From: Marinobacterium arenosum
GTDB taxonomy: Bacteria > Pseudomonadota > Gammaproteobacteria > Pseudomonadales > Balneatricaceae
Assembly (NCBI RefSeq): GCF_019795155.1
Contig: NZ_JAILYN010000012.1
Location: 32,279 to 96,278 of the forward strand
Direction of reading: 5' to 3'
DNA: 64,000 nucleotides
The notes under the pieces were generated by a model. That model did no database searches, had not been told where the DNA came from, and worked only from the letters and a program-made list of their open reading frames with translations. The position numbers and the translations under genes were made by a program. Of the stretch, positions 49,539 to 60,835 are shown piece after piece; position 1 is the first letter of the stretch; each line of letters opens with the position of its first letter.

Positions 49539-51050
49539 ATGTCACTCGCGATTATTCATACCCGGGCGCAGGTCGGTATCGATGCACCGGCCGTTACCAT
49601 CGAAGTCCATCTGTCCGGCGGTCTGCCGTCTTTGTCGATCGTTGGCCTGGCCGAAAAGGCGGTCAACGAAAGCAAGGAACGGGTCCGCAGCGCGCTGCTC
49701 AACGCCGGCTTCGATTTCCCCGCCCGCCGCATCACCGTCAATATGGCGCCGGCCGACCTGCCCAAGGAGGGTGGCCGCTTCGACCTGGCGATCGCTGTCG
49801 GTATCATGGTCGCCAGCGGTCAGTTGCCGGCCGAACCCCTGCAAACATTGGAACTGCTTGGCGAGCTGGCGCTGTCCGGCCAGTTGCGGGCGGTGCGCGG
49901 CGTATTGCCGGCGGCGTTGGCCTGCCGCGAGGCGGGGCGGCAGCTGCTGTTGCCGCTGGATAACGGTGCCGAAGCGGCCTTGGCGCGTGGCCTGGAGGTG
50001 TTGCCGGCCGCCGACCTGCTCGGTGTGGCGCTGCACCTGCGCGGCGAACAGCGGCTGCCGAGCTGTGAAGCCGCGGGTTACGATCCGGAGCGGGCGTCAC
50101 CATTGCCGGAGCTGTCCGACGTCAAGGGCCAACCGCAGGCCAAGCGGGCACTGGAGATCGCCGCCGCCGGCGGTCATAACCTGTTGTTCAGCGGCGTACC
50201 GGGCAGCGGCAAGAGCATGCTGGCTCACCGGCTGCAGGGTTTGTTGCCGCCACTGACCGAGCAGGAACTGCTGGAGGTGGCGGCGATCCATTCGGTGGCC
50301 GGCCTGATCGGCTCCGACCAGCTGCCGCAAAGTCGACCCTACCGTGCACCGCATCACTCCGCCTCGGCGGCGGCGATGGTCGGCGGCGGCAGCCAGCCGC
50401 GTCCCGGCGAGATCTCGCTGGCGCATTTCGGTGTGCTGTTTCTCGACGAACTGCCGGAGTTCAACCGCCAGGTGCTGGAGGTATTGCGTGAACCGTTGGA
50501 GACCGGCGAGATCCTGATCGCCCGCGCCGCCCGCCGTACCCAGTTTCCGGCCCGCTTCCAACTGGTGGCGGCGATGAACCCCTGCCCCTGCGGTTTCTAC
50601 GGCGAGCCGGATAACCGCTGCCGCTGCAGCCCCGACCAGGTGCGCCGCTACCAGGGCCGAATCTCCGGCCCGCTGCTGGACAGGATCGACCTGCAACTGC
50701 GGGTTCCGGCGCCGACCCGCGCCGAACTGCTGGCCGACCATGCCGACGGCGAAACCAGTTTTCAGGTACGCCAACGGGTGGCGGCCGCTCGTAAGCGGCA
50801 GTTGGCACGGCAGGGCTGTGCTAACCACGCCCTGGCGGGGCCGGAGCTGGAACAGGCTTGCGGGCTGAGCGAAGCAGACCGCCACATGTTACTGGATGCG
50901 ATCGAACGGCTGCGGCTGTCGGCCCGTGCCTACCACCGGCTGATGCGGGTCGCCCGCACCATCGCCGACCTGGCTGGCGAAGATCGGGTCGGCCAGCCGC
51001 AACTGCTGGAAGCGCTTAGCTATCGCGGCGGTTTGGGACTACCCGGTTAG
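49539..51050 (+). CDS. comM: ComM/YifB family AAA+ ATPase (Mg-chelatase-like)
   Basis: 503 residues. N-terminal Lon-like domain (IEVHLSGGLPSLSIVGLAEKAVNESKER), then AAA+ core with Walker A GVPGSGKS near 221, Walker B LFLDELPEF and a cysteine-bearing AMNPCPCGFYGE loop, and a C-terminal helical lid. ComM is a hexameric helicase that promotes branch migration during natural transformation. GGGACGGA is before the ATG. Placement after amtB and ubiK follows the Pseudomonas order. Confidence 0.94.
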   Translation: MSLAIIHTRAQVGIDAPAVTIEVHLSGGLPSLSIVGLAEKAVNESKERVRSALLNAGFDFPARRITVNMAPADLPKEGGRFDLAIAVGIMVASGQLPAEPLQTLELLGELALSGQLRAVRGVLPAALACREAGRQLLLPLDNGAEAALARGLEVLPAADLLGVALHLRGEQRLPSCEAAGYDPERASPLPELSDVKGQPQAKRALEIAAAGGHNLLFSGVPGSGKSMLAHRLQGLLPPLTEQELLEVAAIHSVAGLIGSDQLPQSRPYRAPHHSASAAAMVGGGSQPRPGEISLAHFGVLFLDELPEFNRQVLEVLREPLETGEILIARAARRTQFPARFQLVAAMNPCPCGFYGEPDNRCRCSPDQVRRYQGRISGPLLDRIDLQLRVPAPTRAELLADHADGETSFQVRQRVAAARKRQLARQGCANHALAGPELEQACGLSEADRHMLLDAIERLRLSARAYHRLMRVARTIADLAGEDRVGQPQLLEALSYRGGLGLPG

Positions 51051-51357
51051 TTCTTTCATTTAACGGTAACGGTTAATACCCTTGCCACCAGTGTTCCCTG
51101 TGGTGGTTCTTTCAAAACCCATGGTCTGTCGCCCGTAGAGTGGGCTGCTACGGGGCGCTGCCCCTGGTAGGAGGGGATTTATCCGCGACCTTTGGCTGTT
51201 CTTTCGAAAGCTGTAGTCTGTCGCCCGCTGCACCCAAGGGCATAAAAAGCGGATTGCTATGAAGCCCGGTCCATCGTAGCAGCGGGCTTGGCATGCCCTT
51301 TGGGTACCGACCGCGACTGAACCTCGCTGAAAATTCGCTACCGTTATTAACAGTCTG
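51051..51357. other. Repeat-filled intergenic region between comM and the Lrp-like regulator
   Basis: 307 bases, no gene. A weak hairpin CCACCA / TGGTGG (51085-51106) may end comM. The rest is a mosaic of the dispersed intergenic repeats (51167-51190 and 51214-51310), including a direct repeat of a GTTCTTTC...AGTCTGTCGCCCG word (near 51104-51134 and 51198-51225). Confidence 0.7.
51167..51310. repeat. Composite dispersed intergenic repeat
   Basis: Begins with the reverse complement of the 18394-18420 element (GGTAGGAGGGGATTTATCCG) and ends with the reverse complement of the 33181-33204 element. Two repeat words found separately elsewhere are thus joined here, which suggests one longer ancestral element of about 140 bp. 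Confidence 0.75.
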
Positions 51358-51840
51358 TTACTGCAGATGCCCCAGCGGCAATTCGGTGCGCAGCACCACC
51401 CGGCGCAGCGAGAAGCTGGTGCGGATGCTGGCCACGCCGTCGATCTGGTTGAGCTTCTTCAACAGGAAATGCTCGTAGTAGGCCATGTCGGGCATCACCA
51501 CCTTGAGCAGGTAATCGGCGTCGCTGCCGGTGATCAGTGCGCACTCCATCACCTCGTCGAAACCGCGGATCTGCCGTTCGAAGTTCTCCAGGATACCGGT
51601 CGCCTGGTTGGTCAGGCTGACCTGCACGTAGATGGTCAGCGGCAGGCCAAGTGCCTCCTGGTCCAGCAGGGTTACCTGCCGGTCGATGATGCCGGCCTCC
51701 TGCAGTTGGCGGACCCGGCGGGCGCAGGGGGAGGGGGACAGGCCGACCTTCTCGGCCAGGTCCAGGTTGCTGATCGAGCTGTCGCGCTGAATCTCCGCCA
51801 GGATACGGCGGTCGATCCGGTCCAGTTTGATGGTTGGCAT
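51358..51840 (-). CDS. mdeR: Lrp/AsnC family regulator, probable MdeR
   Basis: 160 residues. Helix-turn-helix DRRILAEIQRDSSISNLDLAEKVGLSPSPCARRVRQL and a C-terminal RAM/effector domain (YVQVSLTN, ALITGSDADYLLKVVMPDM). Divergent from the methionine gamma-lyase gene. In Pseudomonas putida the same arrangement (mdeR, mdeA, mdeB) has MdeR as an Lrp-like activator of methionine degradation. The symbol is given on family plus gene order. Confidence 0.85.
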   Translation of the reverse strand: MPTIKLDRIDRRILAEIQRDSSISNLDLAEKVGLSPSPCARRVRQLQEAGIIDRQVTLLDQEALGLPLTIYVQVSLTNQATGILENFERQIRGFDEVMECALITGSDADYLLKVVMPDMAYYEHFLLKKLNQIDGVASIRTSFSLRRVVLRTELPLGHLQ

Positions 51841-51875
51841 GAATCTCTGCTTTTTGTCGTTATTTTGGCTTTTCT

Positions 51876-51887
51876 AGCTAAATAGCT
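51876..51887. promoter_or_regulatory. Possible Lrp-type operator in the mdeR-mdeA gap
   Basis: Perfect dyad AGCTA-AA-TAGCT in the AT-rich divergent region, 36 bases from the mdeR start and about 125 bases before mdeA. Lrp family proteins prefer such short AT-centred dyads; binding is not shown. Confidence 0.4.
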
Positions 51888-52011
51888 TTGTTTGGTCAAT
51901 CGCTTATGCGCGAAAACACCGCAAATGCTGGAGTAATCTGTTTTTAATAAATGGAACCGTCGGCTCGCTCGCCGTTCCCGACGATTATTAAAAGAAGATC
52001 GAGAAGCAGCG

Positions 52012-53241
52012 ATGAACAACAACAATAACCGCAACCCACAGAATTCCACCGCCAAGAAAGGCTTTGCCACCCGCGCAATCCACTCCGGTTACGATGCCCA
52101 GCAGCATGATGGCGCACTGGTGCCGCCGGTCTACCTGACCTCCACCTTCGCGTTCGACAGCGTCGAGCAGGGCGCCGGCCGCTTTGCCGGCGAACAGCCG
52201 GGCCACTTCTACAGCCGGATCTCCAACCCCACCCAGGAGCTGCTGGAAACCCGGCTGGCCGACCTGGAAGAGGGCGAGGCGGCACTGGCCACCGGCTCCG
52301 GCATGGGGGCGATCACCGCCGCTTTCTGGACGCTGCTGTCGGCCGGCGACCATATTGTTGCCGACACCACCCTGTATGGCTGCACCTTCGCCTATCTGGA
52401 ACATGGCCTGACCCGCTTCGGCATCGAGGTCAGCTATGTCGACTGCACCGATCCGGCAGCTCTGCAGGCGGCGCTGACCGAACGCACCAAGGTGGTGTAC
52501 TTCGAAACGCCGGTCAATCCGAACATGCGGCTGATGGATATCGCCGCGATCAGCGCCCTGGTGCACGATTATAACCGCGACATCAAGGTGATCGTCGACA
52601 ACACCTACTGCACCCCGGCATTGCAGCAACCGCTGACCCTGGGTGCCGACCTGGTGGTGCACTCCGCCACCAAGTACCTGGGCGGCCACGGCGACCTGGT
52701 GGCCGGTGCGGTGATCGGTGACCAGCAGACGCTGGAGCAGATCCGCCTAGTGGGGCTGAAGGACATGACCGGTGCGGTGATCTCGCCGTTTACCGCGTTC
52801 CTGATCATGCGCGGCCTGAAGACCCTGGAGCTGCGCATGGAGCGTCACTGCCGCAGTGCCCAGCAGCTGGCCGAGATGCTGGCCGATCATCCGGCGATCG
52901 AGGCGGTGTACTACCCGGGGCTGGCCGATAGCCCGTACGCCGAGCTGGCCCGCCGCCAGATGAAGCTACCCGGTGGCATGATCGCCTTCGAACTGAAGGG
53001 CGGCCTGCAGGCCGGCGTAACCTTCATGAACCAACTGCAGATGATCAAGCGGGCGGTCAGCCTGGGCGACGCCGAAACCCTCTGCCAGCACCCGGCCAGC
53101 ATGACCCACTCCACCTACACCGAAGAAGAGCGCGCCGCGCATGGCATCTCCGAAGGTCTGGTGCGGCTGTCGGTTGGTCTGGAAGCGGTCGATGATATCG
53201 CCGCCGATATCCAGCAGGCGCTGGCGGCCTTGTCGGCGTAA
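52012..53241 (+). CDS. mdeA: Methionine gamma-lyase
   Basis: PLP enzyme splitting L-methionine into methanethiol, ammonia and 2-oxobutyrate. 409 residues. Very close to P. putida MGL through most of the chain: GFATRAIHSGYD, HFYSRISNPT, the specificity Cys in LYGCTFAYLEHG, the PLP Lys in SATKYLGGHGD, and the C-terminal QHPASMTHSTYT. The Cys in LYGC separates MGL from cystathionine lyases. The N-terminus is Asn-rich (MNNNNNRN). The next gene, a PDH E1-like protein, can remove the 2-oxobutyrate product. Confidence 0.95.
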   Translation: MNNNNNRNPQNSTAKKGFATRAIHSGYDAQQHDGALVPPVYLTSTFAFDSVEQGAGRFAGEQPGHFYSRISNPTQELLETRLADLEEGEAALATGSGMGAITAAFWTLLSAGDHIVADTTLYGCTFAYLEHGLTRFGIEVSYVDCTDPAALQAALTERTKVVYFETPVNPNMRLMDIAAISALVHDYNRDIKVIVDNTYCTPALQQPLTLGADLVVHSATKYLGGHGDLVAGAVIGDQQTLEQIRLVGLKDMTGAVISPFTAFLIMRGLKTLELRMERHCRSAQQLAEMLADHPAIEAVYYPGLADSPYAELARRQMKLPGGMIAFELKGGLQAGVTFMNQLQMIKRAVSLGDAETLCQHPASMTHSTYTEEERAAHGISEGLVRLSVGLEAVDDIAADIQQALAALSA

Positions 53242-53268
53242 CCGAGTTTGCGAGTCCCGGAGGCCCCG

Positions 53269-55962
53269 ATGAACAGCCTGAACAATGCGACCGACATGGC
53301 GCTGGACGACGATCTGGCGCTGGAGAATCAGGAGTGGCTGGAAGCGCTCGACAACGTGCTCGACTACCAGGGTACGGAGCGCAGCCGCGAGCTGCTGCGG
53401 CTGCTGCAGGATCACCTGCTGCGCCAGGGGGTAACGCTCAGCGAAGCGACCCTGAATACCCCTTACCGCAATAGCATCCCGACTACCGAACAGCCTCGCT
53501 ACCCCGGGAATCCCGAACTGGAACAGCGGCTGGAGAACATCATCCGCTGGAACGCGATGGCGATGGTGTTGCGTGCCAATGACAATGGCAGCGGTGTCGG
53601 CGGCCATATCGCCACCTACCAGTCGGCCGCCACCATGCTGGAGGTCGGTTTCAACCACTGGTTCCGCCAGCGCAATGCCGACTACGGCGGCGACATGCTA
53701 CTGGTGCAGGCCCACGCCGCACCGGGGCTTTATGCCCGCGCTTTCGTCGAGGGCCGGCTCAGCGAACAGCAGCTGGCCAACTTTCGACGTGAACTGCAGC
53801 AGGGCGGCGGGCTGAGTTCCTATCCGCACCCGCGCCGGATGCCCGATTTCTGGCAGGGGCCGACCGCCTCGATGGGGTTGTCGACGCCGTCCGCGATCTA
53901 CCAGGCGCGCTTTATGAAGTACCTGGAAAACCGTGGCCTGAAACCGGCCAACGGCGGCAAGGTCTGGTGCTTTATCGGCGACGGCGAGTCGGACGAGCCG
54001 GAGGTGCTCGGCACCGCCAATATGGCGACCCGCGAGAACCTCGACAACCTGGTGCTGGTGATCAATTGCAACCTGCAGCGGCTGGACGGGCCGGTGCGTG
54101 GCAACGGCAAGATCATCCAGGAGCTGGAGCGCAGCTACCGTGGCGCCGGCTGGAACGTGATCAAGGTGATCTGGGGCAGCGAGTGGGACGAGTTGTTCGC
54201 CCGCGACCGTGATGGCGTGTTGCAGGCACGGATGGACCGGGCGGTGGACGGCGACTACCAGTTCTACACCGTGTCCGATGGCCCGACCGTGCGTGATCAC
54301 TGGGTGGACGGTGACCCGCGACTGGAAGAGCTGATGAAAACCCTCAGCGACGAGCAGATCCGCTGTATCCGTCGCGGTGGTCAGGACCGCAACAAGATCT
54401 TCGCCGCCTTCGAGCGGGCCGCCCGGCCGAGTGGCCGGCCGACGGTGATCCTGATGAAGACCGTCAAGGGCGACGGCATGGGCGCCTCCGCCGAAGGGCA
54501 GAACACCGCCCACCAGAAAAAGCAGTTCAGTGCCGAGGAGCGGATCGCCATTGGTAAGCGGTTCGGCATCCCGCTCGACGATCAGGCGTTGGCCGAGGCG
54601 CGCTTCTATCTGCCGTCGGCCGACAGTCCGGAGATGCAGTATCTGCACCGCCAGCGCCGGCAGCTGGGTGGCTACCTGCCGTCGCGTCAGGTCGAGGGTG
54701 CCGAGCTGCAAGCGCCCGACCTGAGCCTGTTCCGCCAGGCGTTGGCCGGTTCCGAGCGCGAACAGTCCACCACCATGGCGTTCGTGCGGATGCTGTCCAA
54801 CCTGTTGAAGGATGCGCAGCTGGGCCGCTACGTGGTGCCGATCGTGCCGGACGAGGCGCGCACCTTCGGCATGGAGTCGCTGTTCAACCAGTTCGGCATC
54901 TACTCCAGCGAGGGGCAGAAGTACAAGCCGGTCGATGCCTCCAGCCTGCTGCCCTACAAGGAAGCCAAAGACGGTCAGTTGCTGCAGGAGGGGATCTGCG
55001 AAACCGGTGCGATGGCCTCGTTCATGGCCGCCGGCACCGCCTACGCCAACTTCGGCGTGCCGACCATCCCGTTCTACGTGTTCTACTCGATCTTCGGTTT
55101 CCAGCGGGTCGGCGACATGATCTGGGCCTGCGCCGACAGCCTGACCCGTGGCTTCCTGCTCGGTGCCACCGCCGGCCGCACCACGCTGAACGGCGAAGGC
55201 TTGCAGCACCAGGACGGCCACTCCCACCTGATCGCCCAGACGGTGCCGAACCTGTACAGCTACGACCCGGCGTTCGGTTACGAGCTGGCGGTGATCGTTC
55301 GCGACGGTATCGAGCGGATGTACCAGCGTGGCGAGAACATCTTCTACTACCTGACGCTGTACAACGAGACCTACCCGATGCCGGCGCTGCCGGAGGATCC
55401 GGCGCAGGCCGAACGGGTCAAAGAGGGGATTTTGCAGGGGATCTATCGCTATCGGCAGGACCACGGCAACGGGCCGAAGGTCCACCTGCTGGGCAGTGGC
55501 AGCCTGATGCAACAGGTGCTGCAGGCGGCCGAACTGCTGCAGGGCTATGGCTGCAGCGTCGATATCTGGAGTGTCACCAGCTATAGCCAGCTGACCCGCC
55601 AGGCCCAGGCCTGCGAGCGGCATAACCTGCTCAACCCGCAGCAGCCGCAGACCGGATACTTGGCGCAGCTGATGGCAGGAGAGCGGGGCCAGTTCGTCGC
55701 CGCCAGCGATTTCATGAAGGCACTGCCGAACGGTATCGCCCGCTGGCTGCCGGGCCCGCTGACTGCGTTGGGCACCGACGGTTTCGGTCTCAGCGAGAGC
55801 CGCGGCGATCTGCGCGACCATTTCGAGGTCGATGCCCGCTATATCGCCTGGGCGGCGCTGGCCGGCTTGTACCGCAGCGGCGAGTTGTCCGCCGAGCAGC
55901 TGGCGCAGGCGCGGCAGGCGCTGGCGATCCCGACCGACAAGGTTGATCCCAGCTCTTTCTGA
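53269..55962 (+). CDS. mdeB: MdeB, homodimeric 2-oxo acid dehydrogenase E1 (AceE-like)
   Basis: 897-residue thiamine diphosphate enzyme of the AceE family. The TPP motif is GDGESDEPEVLG with LVLVINCNLQRLDGP. The C-terminal transketolase-like domain includes VPDEARTFGMESLF, ATAGRTTLNGEGLQHQDGHS and FYYLTLYNETYPMP. In P. putida mdeB encodes such an E1 acting on 2-oxobutyrate made by MdeA. GGAGG before the ATG at 53269 fixes the start seven codons inside the open frame; it lies 27 bases after mdeA. The E2 and E3 partners must be encoded elsewhere. Plain pyruvate dehydrogenase is the alternative. Confidence 0.92.
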   Translation: MNSLNNATDMALDDDLALENQEWLEALDNVLDYQGTERSRELLRLLQDHLLRQGVTLSEATLNTPYRNSIPTTEQPRYPGNPELEQRLENIIRWNAMAMVLRANDNGSGVGGHIATYQSAATMLEVGFNHWFRQRNADYGGDMLLVQAHAAPGLYARAFVEGRLSEQQLANFRRELQQGGGLSSYPHPRRMPDFWQGPTASMGLSTPSAIYQARFMKYLENRGLKPANGGKVWCFIGDGESDEPEVLGTANMATRENLDNLVLVINCNLQRLDGPVRGNGKIIQELERSYRGAGWNVIKVIWGSEWDELFARDRDGVLQARMDRAVDGDYQFYTVSDGPTVRDHWVDGDPRLEELMKTLSDEQIRCIRRGGQDRNKIFAAFERAARPSGRPTVILMKTVKGDGMGASAEGQNTAHQKKQFSAEERIAIGKRFGIPLDDQALAEARFYLPSADSPEMQYLHRQRRQLGGYLPSRQVEGAELQAPDLSLFRQALAGSEREQSTTMAFVRMLSNLLKDAQLGRYVVPIVPDEARTFGMESLFNQFGIYSSEGQKYKPVDASSLLPYKEAKDGQLLQEGICETGAMASFMAAGTAYANFGVPTIPFYVFYSIFGFQRVGDMIWACADSLTRGFLLGATAGRTTLNGEGLQHQDGHSHLIAQTVPNLYSYDPAFGYELAVIVRDGIERMYQRGENIFYYLTLYNETYPMPALPEDPAQAERVKEGILQGIYRYRQDHGNGPKVHLLGSGSLMQQVLQAAELLQGYGCSVDIWSVTSYSQLTRQAQACERHNLLNPQQPQTGYLAQLMAGERGQFVAASDFMKALPNGIARWLPGPLTALGTDGFGLSESRGDLRDHFEVDARYIAWAALAGLYRSGELSAEQLAQARQALAIPTDKVDPSSF

Positions 55963-56113
55963 TACGGGTCGGTAGCGCGCCATCCGGGGCGCCAGGAGAG
56001 CGGCTGCCTCCCGGTGGAAGTAGCCCGCAGCTTCTTGCCATTAGGGCCCGCCGAACGCCATGAACTAAGCTGCCTTGTACCAGCAACAAGTCCGGGCAAG
56101 TCGGAGGTGGGCG

Positions 56114-56674
56114 ATGGTGCAACTGGTCGGGATCGTGGGCAGCCTGCGGGCGGCGTCCTACAATCGGATGCTGCTCAATGCGGCGCTGCAGTCGTTGCCG
56201 GATGATGCCCGCATGGAGATCGTCGATCTGAGCGGGGTGCCGCTCTACAACCAGGATATCGAAGACAGCCAGGGCATCCCGCTGCCGGTGATGCTGCTCA
56301 AGGACAAGATCGCGGCGGCCGACGGGCTGGTGATCTGCACGCCGGAGTATAACGGAGGCATTCCCGGCGTGCTGAAAAACGGTATCGATTGGTTGTCGCG
56401 TCCGGTGGATGATCAGCCGCGGGTGCTGCATGGCAAGCGGGTGGCGCTGCTCGGCGCCACGCCGGGCGGCTTGGGCACCACCCTGTCGCAGAACGCCTGG
56501 CTGCAGGTATTCCGGGCGCTGCGGATGGAACTGTGGAACCGGGAAGGGGCGTTCTACCTGTCTCGTGCCTGGCAGGAGTTCGACGACCAGGGCGACCTGC
56601 AGGAGGTTGCCACCGCCGAGCGGCTGCACAACTACATCACCGCCTTTGTCGAAGACCTGAAAGGGACGCCTTAA
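56114..56674 (+). CDS. NAD(P)H-dependent FMN reductase (chromate/quinone reductase family)
   Basis: 186-residue flavodoxin-like enzyme. FMN phosphate loop GSLRAASYNRML at the N-terminus and the TPEYNGGIPGVLKNGIDWLSR signature mid-protein. Family members reduce quinones, chromate or free flavin. The ATG at 56114 has GGAGG 6 bases upstream and is chosen over the longer open frame. The gap of 151 bases from mdeB leaves cotranscription uncertain. Its stop codon is shared with the convergent gene (TTAA). Confidence 0.88.
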   Translation: MVQLVGIVGSLRAASYNRMLLNAALQSLPDDARMEIVDLSGVPLYNQDIEDSQGIPLPVMLLKDKIAAADGLVICTPEYNGGIPGVLKNGIDWLSRPVDDQPRVLHGKRVALLGATPGGLGTTLSQNAWLQVFRALRMELWNREGAFYLSRAWQEFDDQGDLQEVATAERLHNYITAFVEDLKGTP

Positions 56675-58407
56675 GGCAAGCCTCTTTCCAGCATCTGCTC
56701 GAAACTTTCCAGCGGTACCGCCGGGCTGAACAGGAAGCCCTGTACCTGGTCGCAACCGTGCTGCTGCAGGAAATTGAGCTGGGCCTCGGTCTCCACCCCT
56801 TCGGCGATCACTACCATCTCCAGGTTATGGGCCAGGTTGATAATCGCCCGGACGATCTCCGCGTCGTCCGGGTTGTCGGTCACGTTGCGGATAAACGAAC
56901 GGTCGATCTTCAGGGTGTGGATCGGCAGTTTCTGCAATAGCGCGAACGACGAGTAGCCGGTGCCGAAGTCATCCAGCGAGAAGGCGATGCCGAGCCGATG
57001 CAGTTGCTCGATACAGCTGCGTACATGGTGCTCGTCGCTGAACAGCGCCGACTCGGTCAATTCCAGTTCCAGCGCCCGTGGGTCGATCTGCTCCTGGTCG
57101 ATGATCCGGCCGATGGTGGCTGCCAGCTGGGCATCGCGGAACTGGCGGAACGACAGGTTGACACCGATACGGCCATCCAGCCGGCCGTGCAGGCGCAGTT
57201 TCATCAGTGCCTTGCCGGCATTGTGGATCGCCCAGTAACCCATCGGCACGATCAGGCCGTTGCGCTCGGCCAGCGGAATGAAACGGTCCGGCATGATCAG
57301 GCCCTGTTGCGGATGGTGCCAGCGCATCAGTGCCTCGGCACCGACGATCCGGCCGCTGCATAGCTCGATCCGTGGCTGGTAGTGCAGCACGAACTGTTCG
57401 GCACGCAGTGCGGTGAAGATATCCGGCTCCAGCGCCGATGGCGCCGCGGCGCTCTCTTCCAGGGTTGGGGTGAAGGTCCGGTAGCTGCCGCCATGCTGCT
57501 GCTTGGCCGCGGTATGGGCCAGGCCGACGCGGCGCAGCAGTGCGTCAACCGATCGGCCGTGTAATGGCGCCAGCACCGCGCCTATGCTGCAGGCAAGCAG
57601 CCGTTCGTTGCCGTCGATCCGGTAGGGTGGTGCCAGCCGTTGCAACAGTTGTTGCAGTCGTTGCCTGAGCCAGCTGACGGGCTGCTGATCCGGCGGCAAC
57701 CACAGCAGCAGTGCGAACTCGTCGCCGCCGAGCCGCGCCAGCAGATCGCGCCCGGTTGTCTGACCGGAAACAAGCGTCTCTTTCAGACGCTGGCTCAGCT
57801 CGCGTACCACCGTATCGCCGGCGCTATGGCCGAAACGGCGATTCAATTTGCTGAAGCCATCCAGGTCGACGTAGATCAGCGCCAGCGTGCGGTTCTCTTG
57901 GCGGCTTTGTGCCAGTCGCGCCGCCAATTGTCGGTAGAAGAAGGGGCGGTTGCCGACTTCGGTCAGCGGGTCGGCCTGGCGCAGTTGGCGGATCTCGGCA
58001 GCCTGGCGGTGGTGGCGCAGGGTATAACGGATGGCCCGCTGCAGCAGCGGGCCGCTCAACGTCGCCAGCGGCAGGCAGTCGCTGGCACCGACCGCCTGCA
58101 GCAGTTCGCTGCGGGTATCACAGGCGCTGCTTTCCAGCACGATGATCGGACAGTCCGGGCAATACTGTTGCAGCTGTTCGATCAGCTGACGGTACTGGTG
58201 CAGGTCGCCGGGCCAGTGCAGCAATAGCAGGTCGACCCGGTGGCGGCTGGCGAACAGGCGCAACGGGTCGAGTCCGCGCAGATGCGAAAAGCGGTACTCC
58301 TGCTGCAGTGGCAGCAGTTCCTCCAGCAACGTCCGGGTCGCCTCCTGCCGGTCGAGCAGGACCAGTTGAAATTCCGTTTCGGGGTACTCTCCAAGGGCCG
58401 AATGCAT
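56671..58407 (-). CDS. REC-like-GGDEF-EAL c-di-GMP protein
   Basis: 578 residues. N-terminal receiver-like fold (1-125: FQLVLLDRQEATRTLLEELL, then DLLLLHWPGD) that lacks the acidic pair and phospho-Asp of a working receiver. It is followed by GGDEF with ARLGGDEF and EAL with AEALMRWHHP. EAL residues are complete (VNLSFRQF, ELTESAL, DDFGTGYSSFALL, LKIDRSF, AEGVET), so phosphodiesterase activity is expected; the GGDEF site is also intact. AAGGAG precedes the ATG. Convergent with the FMN reductase, overlapping by 4 bases. Confidence 0.92.
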   Translation of the reverse strand: MHSALGEYPETEFQLVLLDRQEATRTLLEELLPLQQEYRFSHLRGLDPLRLFASRHRVDLLLLHWPGDLHQYRQLIEQLQQYCPDCPIIVLESSACDTRSELLQAVGASDCLPLATLSGPLLQRAIRYTLRHHRQAAEIRQLRQADPLTEVGNRPFFYRQLAARLAQSRQENRTLALIYVDLDGFSKLNRRFGHSAGDTVVRELSQRLKETLVSGQTTGRDLLARLGGDEFALLLWLPPDQQPVSWLRQRLQQLLQRLAPPYRIDGNERLLACSIGAVLAPLHGRSVDALLRRVGLAHTAAKQQHGGSYRTFTPTLEESAAAPSALEPDIFTALRAEQFVLHYQPRIELCSGRIVGAEALMRWHHPQQGLIMPDRFIPLAERNGLIVPMGYWAIHNAGKALMKLRLHGRLDGRIGVNLSFRQFRDAQLAATIGRIIDQEQIDPRALELELTESALFSDEHHVRSCIEQLHRLGIAFSLDDFGTGYSSFALLQKLPIHTLKIDRSFIRNVTDNPDDAEIVRAIINLAHNLEMVVIAEGVETEAQLNFLQQHGCDQVQGFLFSPAVPLESFEQMLERGLP

Positions 58408-58648
58408 CGGTAGCTCCTTCTCACCCGACGTGCCTTCGGCACGCTGACGGCTGGGGCGGGTGGCTCAGGCTGTGATAAAATTCGCCCGGCGCTCGCCCCC
58501 GATCAACAATGTTGTTCAAACGTACGTTTAAATCTCTTTGAAATCAATTGATTAGACTCAGTGAGTTTGAATAATCACTCAGCCATCAGTTGGTTATCGG
58601 CGAGCAAGCATAAAGTTAAAGACCTTAACGTAGCCCAGATAGGTTGCC

Positions 58649-60658
<2,010 letters not shown>

Positions 60659-60736
60659 GGCGGATGCGCAGGGAGGCGCGCCCCATGCGGCCCAGCAGGC
60701 CGGCGATGGCCTCTGTTGCCCGGACTCGGTGAGCCA

Positions 60737-60758
60737 CTGTTAACTCATAACTGTTAAC
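60737..60758. repeat. CTGTTAACTCATAACTGTTAAC heptad-type element
   Basis: Two TGTTAAC words separated by TCATAAC; a very similar element lies at 15117-15137 (GTTAACTCATAACTGTTAAC) and diverged forms at 9055-9076 and 20829-20858. Related in sequence to the AGCTGTT heptads. Confidence 0.7.
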
Positions 60759-60772
60759 GTTTCACTTGCCAC

Positions 60773-60803
60773 AAAAAAACCGCTCATTAATGAGCGGCTT
60801 TTT
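60773..60803. terminator. Bidirectional terminator between rep and cytochrome c5
   Basis: Perfect 9-bp dyad CCGCTCATT / AATGAGCGG flanked by A7 on the left and T5 on the right, so it can serve both converging transcripts. Confidence 0.92.
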
Positions 60804-60835
60804 ATTATTTATGCCTTTTACGGCTGATCGAACGC

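Noticed and set aside
53698..55983. 761-codon open frame on the minus strand
   Set aside because: Complement of mdeB; no ribosome site or recognisable domain.
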